Source: Herbiconiux sp. | Lineage (GTDB): Bacteria; Actinomycetota; Actinomycetes; Actinomycetales; Microbacteriaceae | Direction: 5' to 3' | Length of the DNA stretch: 64,000 nt | NCBI RefSeq assembly: GCF_023264855.1 | Contig: NZ_JAHFUW010000018.1 | Span: 1 to 64,000 of the forward strand | Shown: positions 35,279-43,701 of the stretch, piece by piece | Position numbering within the stretch: position 1 is the stretch's first letter | Layout: each line of letters starts with the position of its first letter | Notes under the pieces: generated by a model | Told to the model about the DNA's origin: nothing | The model's input: the letters and a program-made list of their open reading frames with translations, nothing else | Databases searched by the model: none | Program-made: the position numbers and the translations under genes

Positions 35279-36384
35279 CAGGCGGAGCTCCGTTCGCTCC
35301 GGCGCTGGTCGAGAACTGTGCGCAGGGCCAGCACCACGATCACGACGCCCTGCAGCACGTCGGAGAGCTGACGCGGCACGTCGGCCGAGCGCTCCATCGC
35401 GGCGCCGCCGACCTGCAACACGGTGAACAGGATGGCGGTCACCGGGATGAGGGCCGGGCGGCCGCCCGCGAGCAGCGCCGCGGCGAGGCCGGCGAAGGTG
35501 TAGCCGGGCGAGATGAGGGCGCCGTCGATGAGGCGGTAGGGCGAGCTCATCACGATGATCGCCCCCACGATGCCGGCCGCGGCACCGGCGGCCACCATGG
35601 CGCCGAGGGCGAGGCGGCCGACGCGCACGCCGCCGTAGGCGCCGAAGCGGCGGTTGGCTCCGACCACACGCAGCTCGTAGCCGACCGCGCTGCGGGTGTC
35701 GACCAGCCAGAACACCACCATCATCGCGATGATGATCAGCAGACCGACGTTGGAGTAGGAGAGGTCGCCGAGCGCCCACATCCGGGCGCCCTCGGGAAGA
35801 CGCGGGGTCTGCGCGACGGCCGATCCGCTCTCCCCGATCTGGAACCGCACGAGGTAGGAGCCGACGGCGACCGCCACCGGGGAGAGCAGCAGAGTCGAGA
35901 TGATGATCGGGATGCCGAAGCGGGTGGCCAGTGGCGCCGAGAGGGCGCCGAACGCACCCGAGACCACGGCGGCGCCGAGCACGGCGAGCGGGATGACGAT
36001 CGGGCCGGGCAGCGGGGCGTAGCCGGCGATGACCGCGGCGGTGAGGCCGCCGAGCACGAGCTGGCCGTTGCCGCCCAGGTTGAACTCGCCCATCCGGAGC
36101 GGGATCGCGGCGGCCAGCGCCATGCCGCAGATGAACCCCCACACCGAGAAGGTGTAGTCGAGCGAGTCGGGGTTGAGGGCTCCGTCGATGACGGCGGCGT
36201 AGGCGGTGATGGGGTTGAGGCCGGCGGCCAGGATGATGACGGCGCCGATGAGCAGCGCGAGCACGACCGCGCCGATCGGCACGACAGCCGGATGCCGGAG
36301 CGCAGCGCCGAGCAGGCGCGCGGCGCGGTGCCGCGCGGGCGGGGCGTCTGCCGACGGCACGGGAGGGCGTTCGGTGGTACTCAT
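35278..36384 (-). CDS. nucleoside-type ABC permease (YufP/NupP-like)
   Basis: A 368-residue permease with a Pro/Ala-rich cytoplasmic N-terminus and about nine hydrophobic segments. FICGMALAAAIPLRMGEFNL, GGNGQLVLGGLTAAVIAGYA and YELRVVGANRRFGAYGGVRV match the larger permease of the BMP family. Coupled at both ends: ATG overlaps the ATPase stop by 4 bases and its stop touches the next permease start. Confidence 0.92.
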   Translation of the reverse strand: MSTTERPPVPSADAPPARHRAARLLGAALRHPAVVPIGAVVLALLIGAVIILAAGLNPITAYAAVIDGALNPDSLDYTFSVWGFICGMALAAAIPLRMGEFNLGGNGQLVLGGLTAAVIAGYAPLPGPIVIPLAVLGAAVVSGAFGALSAPLATRFGIPIIISTLLLSPVAVAVGSYLVRFQIGESGSAVAQTPRLPEGARMWALGDLSYSNVGLLIIIAMMVVFWLVDTRSAVGYELRVVGANRRFGAYGGVRVGRLALGAMVAAGAAAGIVGAIIVMSSPYRLIDGALISPGYTFAGLAAALLAGGRPALIPVTAILFTVLQVGGAAMERSADVPRQLSDVLQGVVIVVLALRTVLDQRRSERSSA

Positions 36385-37982
36385 GCGCGGGGCCCTTCGG
36401 GATCGAGCACGGGATCGGGAGCGGCGGGGGCGTCGTGGGCGGCCGCACCCGCCATCGCGGCGCCGATGCGGGCCGTGGTGGCCTCGGCGCCGGCGAGCTC
36501 GGCGACGATTCGGCCGGCGTACATCACCAGGACGCGGTCGGCGAGCGCGAGCAGCTCGCTGATCTCGTGCGAGACGAGCAGGATGGCGCCGCCGCCGGCG
36601 CGGTACTCCAGCAGGCGCCCGTGGATCGACTCGATGGCCCCCACGTCGACGCCCTGCGTGGGCTGCTCGGCGATCAGCACGGGAGCCTCGTGCGAGAGCT
36701 CGCGCGCGATGACGACCTTCTGCGCGTTGCCGCCGGAGAGCGAGCCGATCGGCTGCTGCTCGCCCGAGGTGCGCACGTCGTAGTCGCGGATGAGGTCGCG
36801 GGCCCGGGAGCGCTCGGCGCGCAGCGACATCCAGCCGCGGCGGATGCCCCGGGTCGCCCCGATCGGAGCACTGCGGTGATGCCCGAGGGTCACGTTCTCG
36901 GCCACCGACATCGTGACCGCGCTGCCCTCGCCGCGACGGTCTTCGGGGATGACCGCGAGCCCCAGTGCCCGGCGCTCGCGCACCGGTCGCACCGTCACGT
37001 CCTCACCCAGCAGGCGCACCGTGCCGGCCGTCGCCGGGATCGTGCCGAGCACGGCGGCCACCAGCTCGTGCTGGCCGTTGCCCGAGACGCCGGCCACGCC
37101 CACGATCTCGCCGCGGCGCACGGTGAGCGACACGGCGTCGATGTGGGTGACTCCCGCACCGGCATCCGTCACCGACAGATCCTCGACCGACAGCGCCACC
37201 TCGCCGGGCGTGCCCGATCGGGGGTTCTGCACGACCTCGATCTCGCGCCCGGTCATGGCGTGCACGAGCTGCTCCCCGGTGGCGGAGGCGGTGGCGAACC
37301 GCCCCGTCACACGGCCGTCGCGCAGCACGGTCACCTCGTCGCTCACCGCGAGCACTTCGTGGATCTTGTGCGTCACGATCACCACGGTGCTGCCGTCGTC
37401 GGCGGCCCGGCGGATGACCGCGAACAGCGAGTCGACCTCGCTCGGCGTCAGCACGGCGGTGGGCTCGTCCAGAATCAGGATGCGGGCCTCGCGGTGCAGT
37501 GCCTTCAGGATCTCGACGCGCTGGCGGGCGCCGGCCGAGAGTGTGCCGACCACGGCATCCGGTGACGTCTCGAGACCGTAGCGGTCGCTCAGCTCGCGCA
37601 CGCGTGCGGCCGCGGCGGCCCGGTCGAGCCGCCCCCGCCGGCGCGGCTCGGCGCCGTAGACGACGTTCTCGGCAACGGTCATCGAGTCGAACAGGCGGAA
37701 GTGCTGGTGCACCATCCCGAGCCCGGCGGCGATGGCGTCGAGCGGGCCGGTGAAGCGCACAGTCTTGCCATCGACCCGGATCTCACCCGCATCCGGCTCG
37801 AGCAGACCGAAGAGCATCGACATGAGCGTCGACTTGCCGGCCCCGTTCTCGCCCATCACGGCGTGCACGGAGCCGCGGCGCAGCACGAGATCGACGCCGT
37901 CGTTGGCCACGACGGCGCCGAATCTCTTGCCGATCCCGATCAGTTCGACCGCGGGAGCGGCGGTGCCGGTTTCAGAGGTCAT
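36381..37982 (-). CDS. nucleoside-type ABC ATPase with two nucleotide-binding domains
   Basis: A 533-residue fused ATPase (YufO/NupO-like). The first domain has VMGENGAGKSTLMSMLFG and GTLSAGARQRVEILKAL with LILDEPTAVLT. The second has VAGVSGNGQHELVAAVLG, a degenerate P-loop, and SLSGGNAQKVVIARELS with EQPTQGVDVGA. Degeneration of one domain is normal in the ribose/BMP family. Starts 7 bases after the binding-protein stop. Confidence 0.94.
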   Translation of the reverse strand: MTSETGTAAPAVELIGIGKRFGAVVANDGVDLVLRRGSVHAVMGENGAGKSTLMSMLFGLLEPDAGEIRVDGKTVRFTGPLDAIAAGLGMVHQHFRLFDSMTVAENVVYGAEPRRRGRLDRAAAAARVRELSDRYGLETSPDAVVGTLSAGARQRVEILKALHREARILILDEPTAVLTPSEVDSLFAVIRRAADDGSTVVIVTHKIHEVLAVSDEVTVLRDGRVTGRFATASATGEQLVHAMTGREIEVVQNPRSGTPGEVALSVEDLSVTDAGAGVTHIDAVSLTVRRGEIVGVAGVSGNGQHELVAAVLGTIPATAGTVRLLGEDVTVRPVRERRALGLAVIPEDRRGEGSAVTMSVAENVTLGHHRSAPIGATRGIRRGWMSLRAERSRARDLIRDYDVRTSGEQQPIGSLSGGNAQKVVIARELSHEAPVLIAEQPTQGVDVGAIESIHGRLLEYRAGGGAILLVSHEISELLALADRVLVMYAGRIVAELAGAEATTARIGAAMAGAAAHDAPAAPDPVLDPEGPRA

Positions 37983-37989
37983 CTAGAGG

Positions 37990-39045
37990 TCATCCAGCGG
38001 TCAGCGGGTCGGCCACGACGATCTCGCCGGAGATGATCTGGTCGCGCACGGCGGCGACCTTCTCGATCACGTCGGGGTGGTCGGCGATCAGGCACTGCGA
38101 GTCGGCCACGCCGTCTTCGAGGCCGGTGAGGCCCACGCCGCCTTCGGCCAGACCGTAGGAGGTGAAGCCGCCGGTCTTGCCGTCGAGGATGTCGCCGACC
38201 GAGTTCACCAGGGCCACGTCGACGCGCTTGATGGCGTTGTCGACCACGTTGCCGGGCGACTCGAGGCACTGGTTGGTGTCGACGCCGAAGGCCTTGAAGC
38301 CGTTCTCGGCCGCGGCCTCGAACACGCCGGTGTTACCGCCGGACGCGGCCGCCTGCACGTAGTCGGCGCCGCTGTCGGCGAGGATCTGCGCCTGCGCCTT
38401 GGCACGCGCCTGGTCACCGAACGGGTTGTCGCCGCCGACGAACTGCGCGGCCGTCTTGACGCCCGGGTCGACGCTCGTGGCGCCGGCGAAGAAGGGGTCG
38501 ATCCAGCGGTGGATGAAGGGGGTGTCGAGCGCGGCGACGACGCCGACGCTGTTCTTCTCGGTGAGCAGGCCCGCCTCGACACCGGTGAGGTAGGTGGCCT
38601 CGTACTCCTTGAAGACGGCGGCCGTGAGGTTCTCGGTGGGGTTCTCGGCCGAGGTGTCGATCAGCAGGAACTGCTGGTCGGGGTTGTCGGCGGCGGCCTC
38701 GGTGAACTGGTCGAGCACGCTGAAGCTCACGCCGATGATGATGCTGGGCTTCTCGCGGAGCGCGGCGTCGAAGTTCTGCTGGATGCTGGTGGGGTCTTCG
38801 CTCTCGTACACGTCGACGCTGGCGCCGTACTTCTCGCCGGCCTCCTCCGCGCCGTCCTTGGCCAGCTGCAGGAAGTTGTTCGAGCCGATCGGCGTGGGCG
38901 TGATCAGGATGATCGAGTTGTCGGAGGCGGCATCGGTGCTGGATGCGTCGCCCGAACCGGTGCCCGAGCTCGAGCAGGCGGCCACGGAGGCCACGAGGCC
39001 GGCGGCGATGGCGGCCGCGCCGAGCCGGCGTGCGAATTTCGACAT
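37990..39045 (-). CDS. BMP-family nucleoside-binding lipoprotein
   Basis: A 351-residue substrate-binding protein. The signal peptide ends at VAAC with Cys24, followed by a Ser/Gly/Asp linker. The core shows IILITPTPIGSNNFLQLAKD, SIIIGVSFSVLDQFTEAAAD and YVQAAASGGNTGVFEAAAEN, matching the BmpA/TmpC class that binds purine nucleosides. First gene of the operon. The ATG at 39045 has AAGGGGATA upstream. A possible -10 (TAGGCT, 39149-39154, minus strand) lies about 100 bases upstream. Confidence 0.92.
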   Translation of the reverse strand: MSKFARRLGAAAIAAGLVASVAACSSSGTGSGDASSTDAASDNSIILITPTPIGSNNFLQLAKDGAEEAGEKYGASVDVYESEDPTSIQQNFDAALREKPSIIIGVSFSVLDQFTEAAADNPDQQFLLIDTSAENPTENLTAAVFKEYEATYLTGVEAGLLTEKNSVGVVAALDTPFIHRWIDPFFAGATSVDPGVKTAAQFVGGDNPFGDQARAKAQAQILADSGADYVQAAASGGNTGVFEAAAENGFKAFGVDTNQCLESPGNVVDNAIKRVDVALVNSVGDILDGKTGGFTSYGLAEGGVGLTGLEDGVADSQCLIADHPDVIEKVAAVRDQIISGEIVVADPLTAG

Positions 39046-39250
39046 GGGTATCCCCTTATGGAAGCGGTCGGTGCTGTGTGATGACGGGTCGTGCTGCGGA
39101 TGACGGCCGTGCACGCGGGGTGTGGTCACCTGCGCAGGCCGTGTGTCCAGCCTACGAGACGTGCAGTCCCATTCTTCACACTCGGTCACACTCCGACATA
39201 TTGGCCGTCGCCGGGCCAGGATGCGCGCGCAGGCGTGCGCGGACTCCCGC

Positions 39251-39306
39251 GAGCGGGCCAAGCCGAGCGGGCCAGGGCGAGCGGATCAGGCCGAGCGGCT
39301 CAGGGC
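39251..39306. repeat. 14-bp tandem repeat, four units
   Basis: Four units of the type GAGCGGGCCAAGCC run head to tail at 39251, 39265, 39279 and 39293; the last covers the stop codon of the hydrolase at 39300. The remaining intergenic part (39046-39250) shows only the possible operon promoter. Confidence 0.8.
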
Positions 39307-40115
39307 AGCAGGGCGAGCACCTCGGCGAGCACCCGAGCCGGGTCGTCGCGGTGCACGGAGTGACCGGCATCCGGCACCACGGCGTAATCGAACAACGGCT
39401 GCCCCGCGCTCAGGCGCTCACCGGCCTCGGCCGTGAACGAGGCACCGCGCACCGGATCGGCGGCGAGGGCCCGCACCCGGACGCCGGCGCTCACGCGCTC
39501 GACGGCGTCTTCGAGCTGCCAGTCGGGATTGTCGAGCACGGTGCGCTCGACCACGCGGGGGCTCACCAGGCGCACCGCGTTCACCTTCTGCACGGCGTCT
39601 TCGCTGTCCCAGCGCGGGTTCGCCTGCCGCAGGGCATCGGCGTCGAGCTGTCGGAGGTCGGCGAGCAGCTCGGCCAGCAGGGAGTCGTGCTCTCTCTCGG
39701 TGACGGTGAGCACCGGATCCAGGAGCAGCAGCGCCCTGCTCCAGCCCGGATGCGATTCGGCGGCCTTCACCGCGACGGCTGCGCCGAGCGAGTGGCCGAT
39801 CACCAGGTCCCAGGGCCCATCTGCTCCCGGTCCACCGGCTCCGGGCCCACCGGGCCGCAGGGCCGCGACGTCGGCGGCATAGGCCGCCAGGCGATAGCCC
39901 TCGGTGCGGGGCGACGCGCCATGGCCACGCAGGTCGGGAGCAGTGACCGAATACCCGGCATCCGCCAGCCCGCTCGCGATACGCCACCAGGTACCGGCGG
40001 CCGACGTGAGCCCGTGAAGCAGGAGAACGGATAGGCGGGCGTCCGGGATTCCCCAGCGCAGCGCGGCCAGAGAGACGGGAGCCGGAGATTCTGTGGTCAC
40101 GCTCGATGGTCGCAT
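39300..40115 (-). CDS. alpha/beta-fold hydrolase
   Basis: A 271-residue hydrolase. VLLLHGLTSAAGTWWRIASG, APDLRGHGASPRTEGYRL, the nucleophile elbow IGHSLGAAVAVKAA and the catalytic His in VPDAGHSVHRDDP are clear; Asp is likely in LDPVLTV or ALAADPVRG. A short Gly/Pro loop (GGPGAGGPGADGP) is inserted before the elbow. Start uncertain: ATG at 40115 or the in-frame GTG at 40097. Substrate unknown. Confidence 0.86.
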   Translation of the reverse strand: MRPSSVTTESPAPVSLAALRWGIPDARLSVLLLHGLTSAAGTWWRIASGLADAGYSVTAPDLRGHGASPRTEGYRLAAYAADVAALRPGGPGAGGPGADGPWDLVIGHSLGAAVAVKAAESHPGWSRALLLLDPVLTVTEREHDSLLAELLADLRQLDADALRQANPRWDSEDAVQKVNAVRLVSPRVVERTVLDNPDWQLEDAVERVSAGVRVRALAADPVRGASFTAEAGERLSAGQPLFDYAVVPDAGHSVHRDDPARVLAEVLALLP

Positions 40116-40190
40116 GCGCCGGAAGGCATATGCACTCGCGGCACTGCCAGATGACGTCGGATTGCGGACAACCGGTGATGACGCCGAGGA

Positions 40191-41504
40191 TCAGCGCGAG
40201 GCGAGAGCGGCGGCCCGGCGCTCGCCCTTCAGCGAGAAGGCGGCGGGAGCGCGGATGCCCTCCACCAGATCAGCGAGCAGCTCGCCGATCGTCGGCGCCA
40301 GCGCGAAGTCCCGTCGCGAGAACGCGGTCGCCACGGCCACCGGCCCCACACGGTCGAGCACGAACCGGCCATCCCGTGTCGCAGCGCGCACGGTCGCGAA
40401 CTCGTCGAACCGGTCGGCATCGACGCCCGGCAGCCAGTCGTGGGCGTAGCGCAGCAAGGCGGAGCGCTCGCGCTCGTCCGGGCGCGGGTCACGGGCATCC
40501 GGCTCGGTCGCCGCCCCAGGTGCCGCCCAGCCGAGCGAGAGGTCTCCGTGCTCGAAGATGGCGGGCGCACCCTCACCGGCGGGCGCGCCGATGCCGGGTG
40601 AGGTGCGCGCGGTGCCGCCGCCGCCACCGGCGGCGAGGCGGCTGCCACTTCCGAGAGCGCGTGTGCCTCCCGTGCCGGAGTCCGGCACCCGCCCGGGCGC
40701 CACCGCTCCGGAGAGCGACGAGGGCCAGAACCGGTAGTGCGGATCGCTCGAGCGCGGGTGGTGCGTGAACGAGGGCACGCCCGCATCCTCACCCCTCAGG
40801 GCGAAGCGGATGCCGTACTCCTGCGAGACGGCGAGCCGGGGAAGCACGAGCACCGATCCGAGCAGCTTGGCCGTCCAGGCGCCGAGCGTCACGATCAGGC
40901 GCCGGCTGTCGAACTCCTCGGGTTCCCCCGATGGCTCACCATCGGAGTCGACGGGCACCACCTCGATCCGTGTGAGGTCGTCGCCCAGGATGCGGATGCG
41001 CGTGACCTGGTGCGCGGTGTGCAGGGCGGCGCCGGCGCGGCCGGCCTCACGCTGCAGGGCCTGGACGGCGGCACCGGCGTCGAGCGATCCGGCCTCCGGC
41101 GTGTGCAGGGCGGCGCCGTCGGCGCGCAGTCCCGGCCATCGGGCCTGCGCCTCGGCACCGCTGACGGGTTCGGCGGCGAAGCCCAGGTGCGGGAGCACCC
41201 GTGCGAGCTCGTCGAGCTCGGCCGGGTCACCGTGTTCGACACCACCCGTCCGCGCGAGCACGGCCGTGCCGGACTCGCGCTCCAGCGTGCGCCAGAGGGC
41301 GTGCGCATCGGCCAGCAGGCGCAGCTCGAGCGCGTCCGTGCGAGCCAGCGAGAACGGCGCCGTGCGCGCCGCCGCGCGGGCACCTCCCCGCGCTCCGGAG
41401 CGCCCGAACAGCGCCACTTCGGCACCCCGGCGGGCCAGCTGCCAGGCCGCGGCGGAGCCCATGACTCCCCCGCCGACCACGATGGTGTCGATGTGCGTGG
41501 GCAT
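40191..41504 (-). CDS. FAD-dependent oxidoreductase, sarcosine-oxidase/DAAO-like
   Basis: A 437-residue flavoprotein. The N-terminal dinucleotide fold TIVVGGGVMGSAAAWQLARR matches monomeric sarcosine oxidase relatives; the second strand ends LFGRSG rather than the usual acidic residue. RRLIVTLGAWTAKLLGSVLV and EFATVRAATRDGRFVLDRVG follow. A Gly/Ser/Ala-rich stretch of about 45 residues (around 270-315, including SRLAAGGGGGTARTS) interrupts the substrate domain and is unusual. ATG at 41504 lies 6 bases after TACGGT. Substrate, probably an amine or amino acid, unknown. Confidence 0.8.
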   Translation of the reverse strand: MPTHIDTIVVGGGVMGSAAAWQLARRGAEVALFGRSGARGGARAAARTAPFSLARTDALELRLLADAHALWRTLERESGTAVLARTGGVEHGDPAELDELARVLPHLGFAAEPVSGAEAQARWPGLRADGAALHTPEAGSLDAGAAVQALQREAGRAGAALHTAHQVTRIRILGDDLTRIEVVPVDSDGEPSGEPEEFDSRRLIVTLGAWTAKLLGSVLVLPRLAVSQEYGIRFALRGEDAGVPSFTHHPRSSDPHYRFWPSSLSGAVAPGRVPDSGTGGTRALGSGSRLAAGGGGGTARTSPGIGAPAGEGAPAIFEHGDLSLGWAAPGAATEPDARDPRPDERERSALLRYAHDWLPGVDADRFDEFATVRAATRDGRFVLDRVGPVAVATAFSRRDFALAPTIGELLADLVEGIRAPAAFSLKGERRAAALASR

Positions 41505-41510
41505 CTGCCG

Positions 41511-41516
41511 ACCGTA
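41511..41516 (-). promoter_or_regulatory. -10 hexamer, leaderless type
   Basis: TACGGT on the minus strand ends 6 bases before the ATG of the FAD oxidoreductase. Confidence 0.4.
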
Positions 41517-41629
41517 TTCGGCGCGGCCGCGCCGACGCGAGCCGGCCCGCAACACGGGGTAAGAAGAAGACGCATTGTGACGCGGGGGTGCGCGCGGCAG
41601 CCCTCAGCCGCCCCGCGACTCGCGTGACC

Positions 41630-41702
41630 GTTCACTCCAGCGAGTCTCACGCCGAGTTCGTGCACAGTGCACGAGGTCCGTCTGAAACTCGCCGGGGTGA
41701 AC
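41630..41702. repeat. 73-bp palindromic dispersed repeat, copy B of 3
   Basis: Same length and ends as 14228-14300 and 61196-61268, with no gaps. The centre TCGTGCAC-A-GTGCACGA is a perfect inverted repeat, so the whole element can form a long hairpin. Located between rsmA (stop at 41720) and the FAD oxidoreductase. Confidence 0.93.
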
Positions 41703-41719
41703 CGGATGCGGGGCGCGGG

Positions 41720-42703
41720 TCAGGCCAGCGAGGCGCGGGCGATCGCCAAGAAGTCGTGCACCGTGAGCTCTTCGCCGCGCGCGGTGGGGGCGACGCCGGC
41801 CGCCTCGAGCAACCGCGAAGCCTCCTGCGAGTCGCCGAGCACCACCGAGAGCGCCTGCCGCAGCATCTTGCGGCGCTGCTGGAACGCCGCGTCCACGATC
41901 TCGAAGGTGCGCACCCGCAGCTCCTCGGTGTCGAGCCCCGAGCCGACCCGCTCGAAGCCCACGAGCACCGAGTCGACGTTCGGCACCGGCCAGAACACCT
42001 GCCGGCTCACCTGCCCGGCCGTGCGCCAGTCGCCGTACCAGGCGGCCTTCACCGACGGCGATCCGTAGACCTTCGAGCCGGGCGCCGCGGCGAGCCGGTG
42101 CCCCACCTCGGCCTGCACCATGACGACGCCGGAGCGGATCGACGGGAAGTGCTCGAGAAAGTGCAGCAGCACCGGCACCGAGACGTTGTACGGCAAATTC
42201 GCCACCAGCCGAGACGGGGCATCCGGCAGTTCCCGGATGCGCAGCGCGTCTTCGCGGATCACCGTCAGGTCGGCCTCGGGCGCCAGCTGCGACACCGTCA
42301 GCGGCAGCTGTTCGGCCAGTCGCGAGTCGATCTCGACCGCGACCACCGCCGCCCCCGCCTCCAGCAGCCCCAGGGTCAGCGAGCCGAGCCCGGGGCCCAC
42401 CTCGACGACCGTGTCGCCGGCCTCGACCTTGGCCACCCGCACGATCTTGCGCACCGTGTTGGCGTCGATGACGAAGTTCTGGCCCAGCTTCTTGGTGGGC
42501 GTGAGGTCGAGCAGCGCCGCCAGGTCGCGGATCTCGGCGGGGCCGAGCAACGAGACCGAGGGGCTCGGGGAGCCCGCCGCGCCGTCGGTTCCGGACGCGC
42601 CGGCGGTTCCGGATGCGCCGGCGGTTCCGGATGCGCCGGCGGTTCCGGATGCGGCGCCGGTTCCGGATGCGGCGCCCGCGCCGGTGCCGGAGGCGTCGCT
42701 CAT
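41720..42703 (-). CDS. rsmA: 16S rRNA dimethyladenosine transferase
   Basis: A 327-residue enzyme (KsgA) dimethylating A1518 and A1519 of 16S rRNA. The core begins at PTKKLGQNFVIDANTVRKIV. TVVEVGPGLGSLTLGLLEAG binds SAM and RLVANLPYNVSVPVLLHFLE contains the NLPY catalytic motif. The first ~45 residues are a Gly/Ala/Ser/Thr repeat encoded by five 18-bp units, absent from most homologues. ATG at 42703 overlaps the tatD stop. Loss or mutation of this gene elsewhere gives kasugamycin resistance. Confidence 0.95.
   Translation of the reverse strand: MSDASGTGAGAASGTGAASGTAGASGTAGASGTAGASGTDGAAGSPSPSVSLLGPAEIRDLAALLDLTPTKKLGQNFVIDANTVRKIVRVAKVEAGDTVVEVGPGLGSLTLGLLEAGAAVVAVEIDSRLAEQLPLTVSQLAPEADLTVIREDALRIRELPDAPSRLVANLPYNVSVPVLLHFLEHFPSIRSGVVMVQAEVGHRLAAAPGSKVYGSPSVKAAWYGDWRTAGQVSRQVFWPVPNVDSVLVGFERVGSGLDTEELRVRTFEIVDAAFQQRRKMLRQALSVVLGDSQEASRLLEAAGVAPTARGEELTVHDFLAIARASLA
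42588..42677. repeat. 18-bp tandem repeat, five units, inside rsmA
   Basis: Units of GTTCCGGATGCGCCGGCG or one- to three-base variants start at 42588, 42606, 42624, 42642 and 42660. On the coding strand they give repeated Gly-Thr-Ala-Gly-Ala-Ser near the RsmA N-terminus, so unit changes keep the frame. Confidence 0.93.
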
Positions 42704-43701
42704 CGAGCCTCCACCGCGTCGTCTTCCCAGCGGCCGTAGACGAGTTCGGTGTTGGACGAGATCTGCGCCGCCAGCATCGAGACGTCGGTGCCGAGGTGTG
42801 CCGCCATCGCCCGCAGGGTGTGCGGAACCAGGTAGGGGGCGTTCGGCCGCCCGCGGTACGGGGTGGGCGTGAGGTAGGGCGCATCCGTCTCCACCAGCAG
42901 CAGCGCGCGCGGGGCGACCTCGAGGGCCTCGCGGAGCGTGCCGGCGTTCTTGAACGTGACGTTGCCGGCGAACGACATGTACCAGCCGTTGTCGGCGCAC
43001 AACCGGGCGAACTCGGCGTCGCCCGAGAAGCAGTGGAACACCGTGCGCTCCGGGGCTCCGACGCGCTTCAGCGTGGCCACCACCTCGGCGTGCGCGTCGC
43101 GGTCGTGGATCTGCAGCGCGATGCCGTTCTCCTTCGCGATGGCGATGTGCGCCTCGAACGAGCGGTACTGCGCGTCGCGGCCGTCTTCGCCGGTGCGGAA
43201 GAAGTCGAGCCCGGTCTCGCCTACCGCGCGCACCCGCGGCCAGGTGGCCAGCTCGGCGATCTCGGCCAGCGCGTCGTCGAGCTCACCGGCGGCCGCCAAC
43301 TCGGGGGCCTCGTTGGGGTGCAGGGCGACGGCCGCCAGCATCCGCGGTTCTCGGGCGGCCTGCCGGGCCGACCAGCGGCTGGTCTCGACGTCGGTGCCGA
43401 CTTGCACGACACCGCGCACGCCGACCGCCGACGCGCGGTCGAGCTGCTCGCGGAAGTCGATCGGGTCGTCGCCGTCGGCGATCTCGAGGTGCGTGTGGTT
43501 GTCGTACACCGGCACCACGAGCGCTTCGGGCAGCGGCGGGTAGGCCTGGTCGCCGCGCTCGGAGGGCTCGCGGGTGCGCAGGTACGGGGGCAGCTCGTCG
43601 GGATCGCTCGAGTCGAGGCCGGCGCCGGCGCCGGCCGGGCCTACCGAGTCCGGGCCGACCCGGTTCGGGCCGCCGGAATCCCGCGGGCTGAGCGAACTCA
43701 C
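42700..43701 (-). CDS. tatD: TatD-family metal-dependent hydrolase
   Basis: A 333-residue amidohydrolase-fold nuclease. After a ~65-residue Gly/Pro-rich N-terminal extension come DNHTHLEI (metal ligands), AVALHPNEAPELAA, VGETGLDFFR, ALQIHDRDAH, VFHCFSGDAEFA and LLVETDAPYLTP, the full TatD set. GTG at 43701 overlaps the metG stop (GTGA) and the stop overlaps rsmA. The role is probably in DNA or RNA quality control. Confidence 0.94.
   Translation of the reverse strand: MSSLSPRDSGGPNRVGPDSVGPAGAGAGLDSSDPDELPPYLRTREPSERGDQAYPPLPEALVVPVYDNHTHLEIADGDDPIDFREQLDRASAVGVRGVVQVGTDVETSRWSARQAAREPRMLAAVALHPNEAPELAAAGELDDALAEIAELATWPRVRAVGETGLDFFRTGEDGRDAQYRSFEAHIAIAKENGIALQIHDRDAHAEVVATLKRVGAPERTVFHCFSGDAEFARLCADNGWYMSFAGNVTFKNAGTLREALEVAPRALLLVETDAPYLTPTPYRGRPNAPYLVPHTLRAMAAHLGTDVSMLAAQISSNTELVYGRWEDDAVEAR

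Noticed and set aside
34379-36448. Single giant permease ORF
   Set aside because: The first half is an out-of-frame shadow of the upstream permease; two separate permeases with overlapping stop/start are the right reading.
39251-39306. Four 14-bp repeats considered as a CRISPR or iteron array
   Set aside because: Units abut with no spacers, no cas or replication genes are nearby, and the last unit overlaps a coding end.
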